DNA of 10,011 bases from Pedosphaera sp. (lineage in GTDB: Bacteria; Verrucomicrobiota; Verrucomicrobiia; Limisphaerales; UBA9464), in assembly GCA_009695405.1 (NCBI GenBank), contig SIAZ01000130.1:1-10011 (forward strand). Direction: 5' to 3'. Positions within the stretch are counted from its first letter, which is position 1. The number at the start of each line of letters is the position of its first letter. The notes under the pieces were generated by a model. It did no database searches, had not been told where the DNA came from, and was given only the letters and a program-made list of their open reading frames with translations. The position numbers and the translations under genes are program-made. This document shows, in pieces, positions 1 through 8,300 of the stretch.

Positions 1-101
1 ATCTGGGCCAAGCGTTCAGTCAGAGAGAAGAAGGAAAGTTCAGCGGGACGGATCAATTCAGGCATGCTGTCTTGGACGAAAACCCAGCCCTGCTTACTCA
101 C
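1..101 (-). CDS. Possible 5' end of an unidentified gene (runs off the left edge)
   Basis: A reading frame opens after a TAA at 107-105 and continues without a stop to the window edge. The candidate starts are GTG at 101, preceded by the purine-rich AAAAGG, or ATG at 65. From GTG it reads VSKQGWVFVQDSMPELIRPA and then about 13 more residues ending TERLAQ. It overlaps the last codons of the NHL remnant by 8 nt if GTG is used. I do not recognise the product, and 33 codons are too few to judge coding potential. It could equally be a chance open frame; the sequence beyond the edge would decide. Confidence 0.25.
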   Translation of the reverse strand, partial: MSKQGWVFVQDSMPELIRPAELSFFSLTERLAQ

Positions 102-646
102 CTTTTAGACACATTTCTTTCCGCGAATTGAGTTTCTGGAAGTCCCCTTGAATACTGATGACTTGGCGGAAAGTGGCTGAAGTGGCAGGGCCTCCGTCGC
201 CGCTATAGCCGCTTTGGCCGGTTCCAGCGTAGGTGGTTAAAATGCCACTTTTGCGGTCTAGCTTGCGGACGGCGTGGTTGCCGGTATCCGCGATAAAGAG
301 ATTTCCCTGCGCATCAAATCGGAGTTCATGCGGACTGTTGAGAGTTGCCGCCGTTGGAGGACCTCCATCGCCACTGTAACCCACTATTCCAGAGCCGACC
401 TCAGTGGTGATAGTTCCGTTGGGAGCGATTCTGCGAATAAAATGTGAACCGTAGTCGGCAAACCACAGAGAGTTATCGGGAGCCTTGGCTAAGGCCGAAG
501 GGGTTGTTGAGTTGAGCCGCTCTAGCTGGCCCACCATCGCCGCTATGACCGGAGATTCCGGTGCCAGCAATGGTGGTGAGTGTGTCACCTATGGAGACCT
601 GCGTGCAGGCGAGGAGGACGGCAATTGAGTGAGGCCAGTGTTTCAT
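94..646 (-). pseudogene. NHL-repeat (beta-propeller) exported protein, frameshifted and truncated
   Basis: The ATG at 646 starts an N-terminus MKHWPHSIAVLLACTQVSIG, a short hydrophobic export signal that may be a lipobox (LLAC), followed by the first NHL segment with the signature SGDGGPARAAQLNNPFGL. That frame then hits TAA, while the next frame continues the same fold from AKAPDNSLWFADYGSHFIRR onward. Two more signatures follow (SGDGGPPTAATLNSPHEL, SGDGGPATSATF) and the frame stops at 96-94. Aligning unit 1 on unit 2, LNNPFGLAKAPDNSLWFAD fits LNSPHELRFDAQGNLFIAD exactly if one extra base lies near 490-493. NHL units form six-bladed propellers used in binding or enzyme scaffolds. About two to three units are too few for a closed propeller, and the homology ends near position 150, so the 3' part is also lost. 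It lies 57 nt downstream of livF, on the same strand. It could also be an intact gene carrying a sequencing error, but the C-terminal loss argues for decay. Confidence 0.65.
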
Positions 647-656
647 AGGAGAGAAT

Positions 657-676
657 AAAACGGAGGCTCCTGTTTT
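657..676 (-). terminator. Weak hairpin with T-run after livF
   Basis: Read on the minus strand, AAAACAGGAGCCTCCGTTTT can fold with AAAAC pairing GTTTT and GGA pairing TCC around a 3-nt loop and one bulged A, followed by ATT. It sits in the 57-nt gap after livF, where an operon terminator would be expected. The stem is AT-rich and short, so it is only a candidate. Confidence 0.25.
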
Positions 677-703
677 CGTCGAGTTCTGTCGATCTTTGTG
701 CGT

Positions 704-1411
704 CTATCCGCCGAGGTAAGCACTTTGCACCTGAGGATTATTGCGAAGATCAGCAGAGGTTCCTGCCAGAGTGACTCGTCCGGTCTCCAGCACATATCCG
801 TAGTGGCTCACTTCAAGTGCGAGATTGGCGTTCTGTTCGACGAGAAGAATAGGGAGTCCTCGGTCACGATTCAGTTCTACGAGCCTCGCGAATATTTCTT
901 TAATTAGCAGCGGTGCTATACCGAGGGAAGGTTCATCGAGCATGAGGAAGCGGGGGCGACTGAGGAGGGCGCGTCCGATGGCTAGCATTTGTTGTTCACC
1001 CCCAGAGAGGGTCCCAGCCAGTTGTTTCTCTCGTTCCTTTAAACGGGGAAACATATGGAAAACGAACCCCATTTCCTTGGCTATCCAAGAAGAATCTCGC
1101 TGAAGATAAGCCCCCATTTGTAAGTTTTCCAAGACGGTTAGATTGGCAAATACCATACGTCCCTCGGGACTGTGAGCGAGTCCGAGTTTCACGACTTGGT
1201 GAGGGGCATATCCGGTGATGTCCCGTCCGTTGAAGCGAATACTACCCGAGATTGGCTGGACCATTCCGGAGATAGCTCGGAGCGTCGTGGTTTTGCCGGC
1301 TCCGTTACCGCCTATCAAGGTGACAATCGATCCTTCATCAACCTTGAGTGAGACGCCGTGCAGTGCTCGGATAGCACCGTAAGAAACGTGAATGTTCTCG
1401 ATTTCAAACAT
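704..1411 (-). CDS. livF: LivF: branched-chain amino acid ABC transporter ATPase
   Basis: This is the second cytoplasmic ATPase subunit of a LivKHMGF-type importer; it pairs with LivG to drive uptake through LivH/LivM. The 235 residues match the usual LivF length. Visible motifs are Walker A GGNGAGKT (34-41), the ABC signature LSGGEQQ (135-141) and Walker B FLMLDEP (155-161). The switch position reads VEQN (191-194), Gln in place of the usual His, which is normal for LivF. The segments HSPEGRMVFANLTVLENL and the C-terminal VLETGRVTLAGTSADL are also typical of LivF. It starts 13 nt after the livG stop; there is no Shine-Dalgarno site, but the start context AATCCAACGATG is identical to that of livG. 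It is the last gene of the importer and ends in TAG at 706-704. Confidence 0.95.
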   Translation of the reverse strand: MFEIENIHVSYGAIRALHGVSLKVDEGSIVTLIGGNGAGKTTTLRAISGMVQPISGSIRFNGRDITGYAPHQVVKLGLAHSPEGRMVFANLTVLENLQMGAYLQRDSSWIAKEMGFVFHMFPRLKEREKQLAGTLSGGEQQMLAIGRALLSRPRFLMLDEPSLGIAPLLIKEIFARLVELNRDRGLPILLVEQNANLALEVSHYGYVLETGRVTLAGTSADLRNNPQVQSAYLGG

Positions 1412-1420
1412 CGTTGGATT
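1409..1420 (-). repeat. 12-nt start-context repeat, copy at livF
   Basis: The minus strand reads AATCCAACGATG, whose last three bases are the livF start codon. The same 12 bases surround the livG start at 2190-2201. There is no GGAGG-like site within the 13-nt gap, so the shared sequence may itself be what the ribosome recognises, or it may be coincidence. Confidence 0.4.
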
Positions 1421-1424
1421 CGTT

Positions 1425-2192
1425 TTAATTATCGCCCAAATAGGCAGCTATGACCTTGGGATCTGCCCGAATTGCTGAAGGAGTGCCCTCGGCGATTTTA
1501 CGACCATATTCCAGAACATGAATACGCTCGCAGATACCCATGACCACTTTCATGTCGTGTTCCACTAAGAGAATCGCTAGGTCGAAGGTATCTCTGATGA
1601 AACGGATTAGGGTCAATAGTTCCGTTTTTTCCGATGAATTCATTCCAGCGGCGGGTTCATCGAGCAAGAGAAGTCGGGGTTTAGTGGCGAGCGCGCGAAG
1701 AATTTCTAATCGGCGTTGATCTCCATAGGATAGGCTTTTTGCCGGTTCATCTTGGACTCGTTGCAGATTGAAAAGGGTCAGCAGTTCCACGGTTCGCGCT
1801 TTAAGGTTAGCCTCTTCTTCCTCAAAGTTTGAACTGCGTATCAGTGATTGAAGTGAGTGATTCTGAAGATGTCGATGAAAGGCTACTCGGACATTGTCGT
1901 AGACCGTTAAACTGGGGAAGAGCCGAATATTCTGGAAGGTGCGAGCGATCCCTAGATCGGTGATTTGGAACGGCTTTAATTTAGCAAGAGAACGCCCCCC
2001 TAGGTGGATCGACCCTTCGGTAGGTTGATAGACTCCGGTGACCATATTAAACACCGTGGTCTTGCCAGCGCCGTTGGGGCCAATGAGTCCGACCAACTCT
2101 CCCTCGCGAACGGTTATCGACACGGAAGACACCGCAGTAAGGCCACCGAAGCGGATAGTCACGCTGGATAAGTCGAGAAGGATGTCGGGCAT
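1425..2192 (-). CDS. livG: LivG: branched-chain amino acid ABC transporter ATPase
   Basis: This is the first of the two cytoplasmic ATPases of the importer. The 255 residues agree with the family. Walker A is GPNGAGKTT (38-46), the Q-loop is in RTFQNIRLF (84-92), the signature is the LivG variant LSYGDQRR (154-161), Walker B is LLLLDEPAAGM (174-184), and the H-loop is EHDM with His 212. The LivG-typical C-terminus VLEYGRKIAEGTPSAI and the ending AYLGDN are present. The start lies 7 nt after the livM stop, has no Shine-Dalgarno site and lies in the context AATCCAACGATG. The residues between the Q-loop and the signature include a glutamate run (EEEE, about 124-127), in the variable helical region. 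It is encoded between livM and livF, as in the canonical livKHMGF order. Confidence 0.95.
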   Translation of the reverse strand: MPDILLDLSSVTIRFGGLTAVSSVSITVREGELVGLIGPNGAGKTTVFNMVTGVYQPTEGSIHLGGRSLAKLKPFQITDLGIARTFQNIRLFPSLTVYDNVRVAFHRHLQNHSLQSLIRSSNFEEEEANLKARTVELLTLFNLQRVQDEPAKSLSYGDQRRLEILRALATKPRLLLLDEPAAGMNSSEKTELLTLIRFIRDTFDLAILLVEHDMKVVMGICERIHVLEYGRKIAEGTPSAIRADPKVIAAYLGDN

Positions 2193-2201
2193 CGTTGGAT
2201 T
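2190..2201 (-). repeat. 12-nt start-context repeat, copy at livG
   Basis: The minus strand reads AATCCAACGATG; the ATG starts livG, and the first two bases are part of the livM stop codon TAA. It is identical to the livF start context at 1409-1420. The match spans a junction that encodes different protein ends on either side, so it is not explained by ATPase homology alone. Confidence 0.4.
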
Positions 2202-3141
2202 AGGTAGATTTCCTCTTCTTTAGTGGCCAGATAAACAGCCCTTGAGGCCGAGTCAGCATGAGGATAATTAAGAGCACTGAGTAGACGATCATCCGGTAGT
2301 TACCGAAAGAACGAAGGACTTCGGTGAGGGCAGTGAGAAGAACAGCTGCAACGATAACGCCACTATGCCGCCCCATACCGCCAAGAATCACCATGACCAC
2401 GATTTCAATACTTTTATCGAAAGAGAAGCCGCTAGGATTCAGGTAACCTTTGAGATGAGCATATAAGCCGCCGGCGACACCTGCGAAAAAGGAACCTACC
2501 ACGAAAGCGGTGATCTTGTAATGGGTGGAATTGAGTCCCATAGCTTCGGCGGCTACTTCGTCGTCAGCGACTGCAACGAAGCCCCGTCCAAAGGTTGAAT
2601 TAAGGAGACTCCAGACGACGTAGACTGTCACTGCAGCCGATCCGAAGACCCAAAATAGGGAGGTGTGAGTGTGGATACCTGTCAAACCGCGCGCCCCTCC
2701 CACTGCATCAAGATTTTGGAGAATAACTTTAATAATCTCTCCGAAGCCGAGGGTTACGATAGCGAGATAATCACCTTTTAAGCGAAGAGAAGGGGCCCCA
2801 ACGGCAACACCGACCAGTGCGGAGAGAAGTCCGCCTGCGACGAGAGACAGGGGGAAGACAACCCACTGAAGAAGTTCAGTTTGCCCCATTAGTTTCGGAG
2901 CCAAAGTGGTGGTCAGCATCGCGGAGGCGTAAGCGCCGACCGCCATAAATCCGGCGTGACCGAGGGAAAATTGCCCCGTGAAGCCATTAATAAGATTCAA
3001 GCTGGATGCCAGCACGATACTAATCCCTGCGCCAAGAGCGACATCGAGGAGGTAAGCATCGATTCGACCCGAAAAAGCCGAAATGAGAGCGGCTATCGCC
3101 AGTGTTGCGATGAGAAGACGTTGGGATTTGGGTGGCACCAT
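2200..3141 (-). CDS. livM: LivM: branched-chain amino acid ABC transporter permease
   Basis: This is an inner-membrane permease subunit that forms the channel with LivH. It has 313 residues, mostly hydrophobic helices. Family landmarks are the run LNLINGFTGQFSLGHAGFMA (48-67), the block LRLKGDYLAIVTLGFGEIIK (119-138), VGGARGLTGI (147-156), and the cytoplasmic coupling loop AVADDEVAAEAMGLNSTHYK (190-209), which docks on the ATPases. The C-terminus MLTRPQGLFIWPLKKRKST is the usual basic tail after the last helix. The ATG at 3141 follows the livH stop by 11 nt and has no recognisable Shine-Dalgarno site. Urea (UrtC) and amide permeases belong to the same family, so the substrate is not fixed by this subunit. 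Confidence 0.93.
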   Translation of the reverse strand: MVPPKSQRLLIATLAIAALISAFSGRIDAYLLDVALGAGISIVLASSLNLINGFTGQFSLGHAGFMAVGAYASAMLTTTLAPKLMGQTELLQWVVFPLSLVAGGLLSALVGVAVGAPSLRLKGDYLAIVTLGFGEIIKVILQNLDAVGGARGLTGIHTHTSLFWVFGSAAVTVYVVWSLLNSTFGRGFVAVADDEVAAEAMGLNSTHYKITAFVVGSFFAGVAGGLYAHLKGYLNPSGFSFDKSIEIVVMVILGGMGRHSGVIVAAVLLTALTEVLRSFGNYRMIVYSVLLIILMLTRPQGLFIWPLKKRKST

Positions 3142-3152
3142 ACGGTTAAGAG

Positions 3153-4058
3153 TCAGACCTTTTCTACTTTCAATTTCCCCAAGAGTCCCGCTGGTCGGAA
3201 CAGGAGAATAGCGATTAGAATGGCGAAAGCGATGGCATCGCGAAAGGTGGAGAGACGCGTACCCGAAACGAAAGTTTCGACCAACCCAATAAGTACCCCG
3301 CCGAGTGCGGCTCCGGGCAGGTTACCGATGCCCCCCAGCACCGCAGCCACAAAGGCTTTCAGGCCTGGCATTGTCCCCATAAGCGGATCGATGCTCGGGT
3401 AATTCATGGCATAGAGGACGCCACCTGCGCCGGCGAGCGAGGATCCGAGAGCAAAGGTGAAGGAGATGATCCGATCGTTGTTAATGCCCACCAACGAGGC
3501 CGCTGTGGCATTGAATGAAAGAGCCCGCATGGCGGTACCCGTCCGAGTGCAGTGCACAATCCAATATAAGATGGCCAGCAGTCCTAGCGTCACGATTGGC
3601 ACTGCGAGTTGATTTGTTGAAAGAGTCAGGTCGCCAAACTGAAGTTGTTTAGACGGAAACAGAGGAGGGAAAGCCTTAGGATTTGGACCGAAGCCAAATT
3701 TTTGATTTTGAGCTAAGTTTTGGATGAGTAACGACACGCCGATGGCAGTAATGAGAACGGTGAGAGTCGAGCGATTTCGCAGGGGTTTGTAGGCTAGTTT
3801 TTCGATAAGCACACCGAGCAGAGCGCAAACTGCCATATCTAGAGTAAGCACGGTGATTCCGCCGAGAAAGGAGGGTTGTTGAAATTGAAACCGTTGGAGC
3901 GCGAACCAGCCGACATAGGAGCCGATCATGAAAACATCACTATGGGCGAAGTTAATGAACCGAAGGACCCCGTAGACCATAGTGTATCCGAGGGCGATCA
4001 GTGCATAAATAGCACCGAGAGAGATGCCGTTAAGCAATTGTTGCAAGAATTCGGTCAT
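3153..4058 (-). CDS. livH: LivH: branched-chain amino acid ABC transporter permease
   Basis: This is the other inner-membrane permease subunit of the importer, 301 residues with the chosen start. The LivH signature is in the first helix pair: GAIYALIALGYTMVYGVLRF (15-34) followed by INFAHSDVFMIGSYV. The coupling loop is MRALSFNATAASLVGINNDR (177-196) followed by IISFTFALGSSLAG, and the C-terminal block VLGGIGNLPGAALGGVLIGL (240-259) is typical. I take the ATG at 4058 because MTEFLQQLLNGISLGAIYAL is a normal LivH N-terminus; the frame is open upstream to a TTG at 4097, which would add 13 polar residues not expected in the family. The 88-nt gap to livK is the longest inside the importer cluster, and I see no hairpin or promoter in it. 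Confidence 0.93.
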   Translation of the reverse strand: MTEFLQQLLNGISLGAIYALIALGYTMVYGVLRFINFAHSDVFMIGSYVGWFALQRFQFQQPSFLGGITVLTLDMAVCALLGVLIEKLAYKPLRNRSTLTVLITAIGVSLLIQNLAQNQKFGFGPNPKAFPPLFPSKQLQFGDLTLSTNQLAVPIVTLGLLAILYWIVHCTRTGTAMRALSFNATAASLVGINNDRIISFTFALGSSLAGAGGVLYAMNYPSIDPLMGTMPGLKAFVAAVLGGIGNLPGAALGGVLIGLVETFVSGTRLSTFRDAIAFAILIAILLFRPAGLLGKLKVEKV

Positions 4059-4146
4059 GAAGGGTGCCGTTGTGCTATCTGCGCGGGTCAAAATCAAAGG
4101 GCTTCAGTCGTTCAAAGTCGAGTGCCGCTGCGGATAAGTAATCTCT

Positions 4147-5334
4147 TCAAGGTTCAATGACACTTACAAATTGGAAAGAACCCGCCTTGACGCCAACGAT
4201 TACCGCTGATTTTTGCGCATTGTGGTGTGAATCCATAGTAATAAGGCCGGTTATCCCAGGAAAATCGCGGGTAACCGCTAATTCATCTCGGATAGATTTA
4301 GGTCGAATTGAATTAGATCGACGCAGGGCATCGCCAATCATTTGTAGTGTGTCAAAGGCTAAAGCTGAGACTCCAGTCGGGAATTTACCAAAGCGGCGAT
4401 GGAAACGATCGAGGAAATCTCGAGTCGCTGGGGTAGGGGTTTCTGCAAAGAAATGGACCGGAAAATAAGCGCCATCAGCCGCGGAGCCTCCCACATCGAT
4501 GAGTTCTGGGGCCTCCCATCCGTCGCCTCCTAGCATTGGGAATGTAAGAGCGAGTTCCCTTGCCTGACGCAAGATAAGTCCGCCGGAATGATAGTATCTA
4601 GGGGCAAAGATTGCTTCTACCCCGTCCGCCTTTAGAGCGGTTAATTGCGCTCTGAAATCTTTGTCGCCTCCGTTGTACCGCTGTTCGCCGATGACGAGTC
4701 CGCCCTCGGCTGTAAAACGATCTCGAAAGACATCCGCCAACCCGAGGCTATAGGGAGAAGTGGCGTCGACGAGAAATCCTATCCGTTTTAAGGAAAGATT
4801 TTTTCGAGCAAACTCGGCCATTAGTTTACCTTGAAAGGGATCGGTAAAACATACTCGAAAGATAAAATCTCCGATTTCAGTGACTTGAGGAAGAGTTGCT
4901 GCCGGAGATATCATCGGAATTCCAGCGGCCTGACACAGGGGGCCAGCTTCAAGGCACCGCCCTGAATTGGCATCGCCGACAATCGCCACGACTTGATCCC
5001 GCGAAAGTAGTTTTTTTACGATCGTGGCAGATTCCCCAGCGAGAGAACGATTGTCTTCACGTCTCAATTCTAAAGGGTGGCCCAGCACTCCACCCGAGGC
5101 ATTGATTTCTTCCACTGCTAGGGTGGCCCCCATTTCAGTGTACTGGCCTAGACCCGCAGCATTTCCAGTCAAGGCTCCAAAAAATCCGATGAGTATCGGC
5201 TCCATTTTTGTACTAGAATTTGGGACTTCCGGGCGGCATCCCATCAACACGAAGACTCCGGTGATGAGGGCAAAAAACAGGAGAGACGAAGAGGTCGAAT
5301 CTGTCAGTAGAGGCTCTTTCGGGTGGAGCGGCAT
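4147..5334 (-). CDS. livK: LivK-type substrate-binding lipoprotein of the ABC importer
   Basis: This is the extracytoplasmic solute-binding protein (type 1 periplasmic-binding fold, Peripla_BP_6) that delivers ligand to LivHM. It has 395 residues. A hydrophobic signal segment (SLLFFALITGVFVLMGC) ends in a lipobox-like LMGC with Cys 33, so it is probably a lipoprotein. The mature part starts with the characteristic ILIGFFGALTGNAAGLGQY (47-65), then GATLAVEEINASGGVLGHPL (69-88), VVAIVGDANSGRCLEAGPL (115-133) and the hinge-region ISPAATLPQVT (142-152). The n-region before the signal is unusually long (about 16 residues with few charges), so a later start is possible. It follows the MFS/spermidine-synthase gene by 20 nt. 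The ligand may be a branched-chain or another amino acid; related proteins bind urea, amides or aromatic acids, and sequence alone does not choose. Confidence 0.9.
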   Translation of the reverse strand: MPLHPKEPLLTDSTSSSLLFFALITGVFVLMGCRPEVPNSSTKMEPILIGFFGALTGNAAGLGQYTEMGATLAVEEINASGGVLGHPLELRREDNRSLAGESATIVKKLLSRDQVVAIVGDANSGRCLEAGPLCQAAGIPMISPAATLPQVTEIGDFIFRVCFTDPFQGKLMAEFARKNLSLKRIGFLVDATSPYSLGLADVFRDRFTAEGGLVIGEQRYNGGDKDFRAQLTALKADGVEAIFAPRYYHSGGLILRQARELALTFPMLGGDGWEAPELIDVGGSAADGAYFPVHFFAETPTPATRDFLDRFHRRFGKFPTGVSALAFDTLQMIGDALRRSNSIRPKSIRDELAVTRDFPGITGLITMDSHHNAQKSAVIVGVKAGSFQFVSVIEP

Positions 5335-5354
5335 CGTGGTAATCTAGGGTTTGT

Positions 5355-8300
5355 TTACTGGGAGCGCGGTAATTCTTCTGCTGTGGCGATGACCCGTCGG
5401 GCCAGCATATTGAGATGGATATCACTGCGGGCTTGTTCTGTTTGGAGAAAGCCCAAGGTTGAGAAACGAGAAATAAGTTCCATGGCTTGTTTGATCGAGC
5501 CACTTCGTAATTCGACATCGATTAAACGGTCCATCATCTGACCAAGGACAAGGGTATCGTGAGTAAATTGGAGAGGACCAAAGCGGGATAAATCCGAGTT
5601 AAGTGCTTCATCAAATAAGCTGCGCGCTCGTACGTCCTGACGCCGATCCCAGCAGACTTCGGCTAGGCGCAAGCGGTGAACCCGTTGATTCTCCGGATCT
5701 AACGCCACGAGTGCGCCAAGAATCTGTTCCAATCGCCCAGAACTGGGCGTGTGGAAAGAAGATCTTCGGGTCCGATACCGCAGCAGTAGCATGTCCCCGT
5801 ACTGCCGGAGCAATCCCAGATCGGCGAGTATTTCATCCTTTTTAAAGAGAGGATCCTCGAGCATTCGTGCGGCATCACCGTCTGGAGACGGGTTCTGTAC
5901 TGAATAGGAGGTTAGTAAACGGAACGGAGTGGGATCGAGAGGATCGAGACTGCGCCACTGGTGCAAAATGGACCGAAAAATAGGTAGTTGAGGTAGTCCG
6001 GTTTTGGCGAATTGAACAGCGAGCGCACGGCAATCGTTGGTGGTCAGGGGATGTGCCTCTAGATACTCGCCAAGCAGAGATCTGGGCCGAGCCCGTTGAG
6101 CCTCATTAATTTGGTAGGGAACCAAGGCTTGGCCCCGGACAAAAAAGGCTTTCTGTGCACGATATTCCAATACTGGATTAAAGTCGCTGTGAAGGCGTGT
6201 TTCGCCGCGCGCAAGGAAGAAAGCATCTCCGAATCCGGTCACTTGAAGGGTTAGAATATTTACGGGTTGGGTGATTTCAATCGCCTTAAGATCTGCGGCG
6301 ACAGCGGGAATAGCTAATCGTTTGGCCAAGGTGTCGAGATCCACAGTGAAGGGCGACACTCCGCCGACCAAAAGCAGGTCGCCGACCGAGGTTTGCCAAA
6401 GGCTGAGATAGGGAAATACCGAGCCAAAGGTTGCGACCACTGTCTCGAAGGTGGCGTCATCGGTTTCGTAGGTTTGTACCCATTGCGCACACAAGCCACT
6501 CGGCTTTAATCGCTCTCGGCAATCAAGATAATATTCACGACTAAACACGGCTGCGACACCGGCCATCCAAGGGTTAGATGGTTCGGTGATAATGACATCG
6601 TACTGCCGAGTTGTTGTTTGTAAAAACGTCTTAGCGTCTTCGATGGACGTATGACAGCGCGGGTTACGGAGAGCGTCGTGGTTGTAGGGCGCGAAATGGT
6701 CTCGTGCAGCGACGATAACTTCGGGGGAGATTTCCACTAAATCGACTCGTTCGATCTCGGGAAATTGGAGGAGTGAACCGACGGTGACACCGCTACCGGC
6801 ACCCACCACCAAAGCCTCGACTGGGTGAGGGTGGAGGAGAGAAGGGAGATGCCCCACCAGCATCTGGGTACTCATGTCGTCACATGAACTGGCATCCACC
6901 TTTCCATTTATTTTAAGTCCGATTTTCTTTTGACCTGCTTCGCTGGGCACTTCAACGACAGAGATGGTGGCTCCCGCGCCATCACAAAAGAAGTTCAAGT
7001 TAACCGCCTCAGCGCGGGCGCGATACTGAGCCACTGTCTTTGGTTGCTGAGACTCTCGCCAGAGTCCAAGGCTGAAAGTGCGAGACCAACGTTCGCCGAG
7101 TCCTAAAGTAAGGATGAAGAATAAACCGGAGGTTACTGCCAATCCTTGAAGACAAGGTTTGAGAATGCGACCGCGTTGTGCGCCGAGTACGACGAGTCCG
7201 ATCGAGATATTAAGGCCAATTCCGAGGGCAAAGGTGGATGCTAATCCGAGGAAGGGTAGAAGGATAAGTCCAGTTAGTACGGCTCCAAAAACTGTCCCGA
7301 GTGTATTCACGGCGAACACGCGTCCAACAGAGCGCCCTGTTCGTGCAATATCGACTGTCGCGACCCGACTAACTAGCGGGAGAGTCATTCCCAAACAGAC
7401 TGCTGGAATAAACATAACACCGAAGCAAATAAGAGCCTGAATCAGTTCGTAAACCGGGTAAGCTTCAGGGCGCCGCGCCAGTAACTCAGAAAGTTTAGAG
7501 AACCAAAAAGGAAGGAGGTCATAGAAGCCAATGGAGAGGAGCAGCGTCCCCGCCAGAGCTAACTCGGCCCAAGCGAAAGCGGTGAGGGTTTGCATCTGAC
7601 GTCGCCAACGACTGATGAGCCAACTGCCGACCGTGATACCGCCGATAAAAGTGGCGAGCATTAACGAGTAGGCGTGTGTACTAGAGCCCAGAGCCAAGGC
7701 GAGCAATCGGGTCCAAGCGATTTCATAAAGCATAGCCACAAAACCGGAGACCCCCGTAGCGATGAGGGCGACCCTTAGTTCAAGAGGGGTGAAGGTCTCG
7801 TCGGCGAGGGGGATTGGGGTTCGCGTGCTATCCGGAGAGCGTTCACCGCCTCGAACACTAACCACATAGGCGACGAGGCTAATCATGAGGCTCAGGCTGG
7901 CGCTGAGATAGACAACCCGTTCCAAGCCGAGTTCGGGGATCCACCACCCATCGGCGAGTAGAACACCAACGACGGCCCCAGCACTATTGATAGCGTAGAG
8001 AGAGGAGACTTTTCCACGGAGTTCCCCGAGGGATCGGGTTACATAACGAGTTAGTGCGGGAAGGGTGGCTCCCATTAAGATTGTGGGAAGTAGGATCGTT
8101 GTGCCTGCAAAGACAAACTGAAGAGTTAAGCGAAATAAGCCCTCTGGCCGAGTTGATCGAATAAATCCGAGGAATAGGTCGTGGACGAACTCGTAATAAT
8201 TGGGAAAAAGTGCTGCATAAAGTCCGATGCCCGCTTCGAGGGCCGCGTAGAACTTTAAAGGTTGGCGCATTGTATCCACCTTGGCTCCTAGCCACGCGTT

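Noticed and set aside
191..541. Three spaced GC-rich repeats at about 170-nt intervals, as a possible CRISPR or satellite array
   Set aside because: They encode the repeated GDGGP signatures of NHL units, with codon-level divergence; the period matches the 56-57 residue protein repeat.
698..1103. Plus-strand open frames opposite livF
   Set aside because: Antisense shadows of a well-conserved ATPase; no domain, no ribosome site and Arg/Ser-rich composition.
2956..3402. Plus-strand 148-codon frame opposite livM and livH
   Set aside because: It is antisense to two conserved permeases and spans their junction; the protein shows no fold signature.
5213..5518. Minus-strand 101-codon frame spanning the fusion gene end and the livK start
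   Set aside because: It overlaps two well-supported genes in a different frame and shows no domain.
7984..8295. Minus-strand 103-codon frame inside the MFS-like domain
   Set aside because: Fully contained within the fusion gene, which has clear family motifs in its own frame; composition is that of an out-of-frame shadow.
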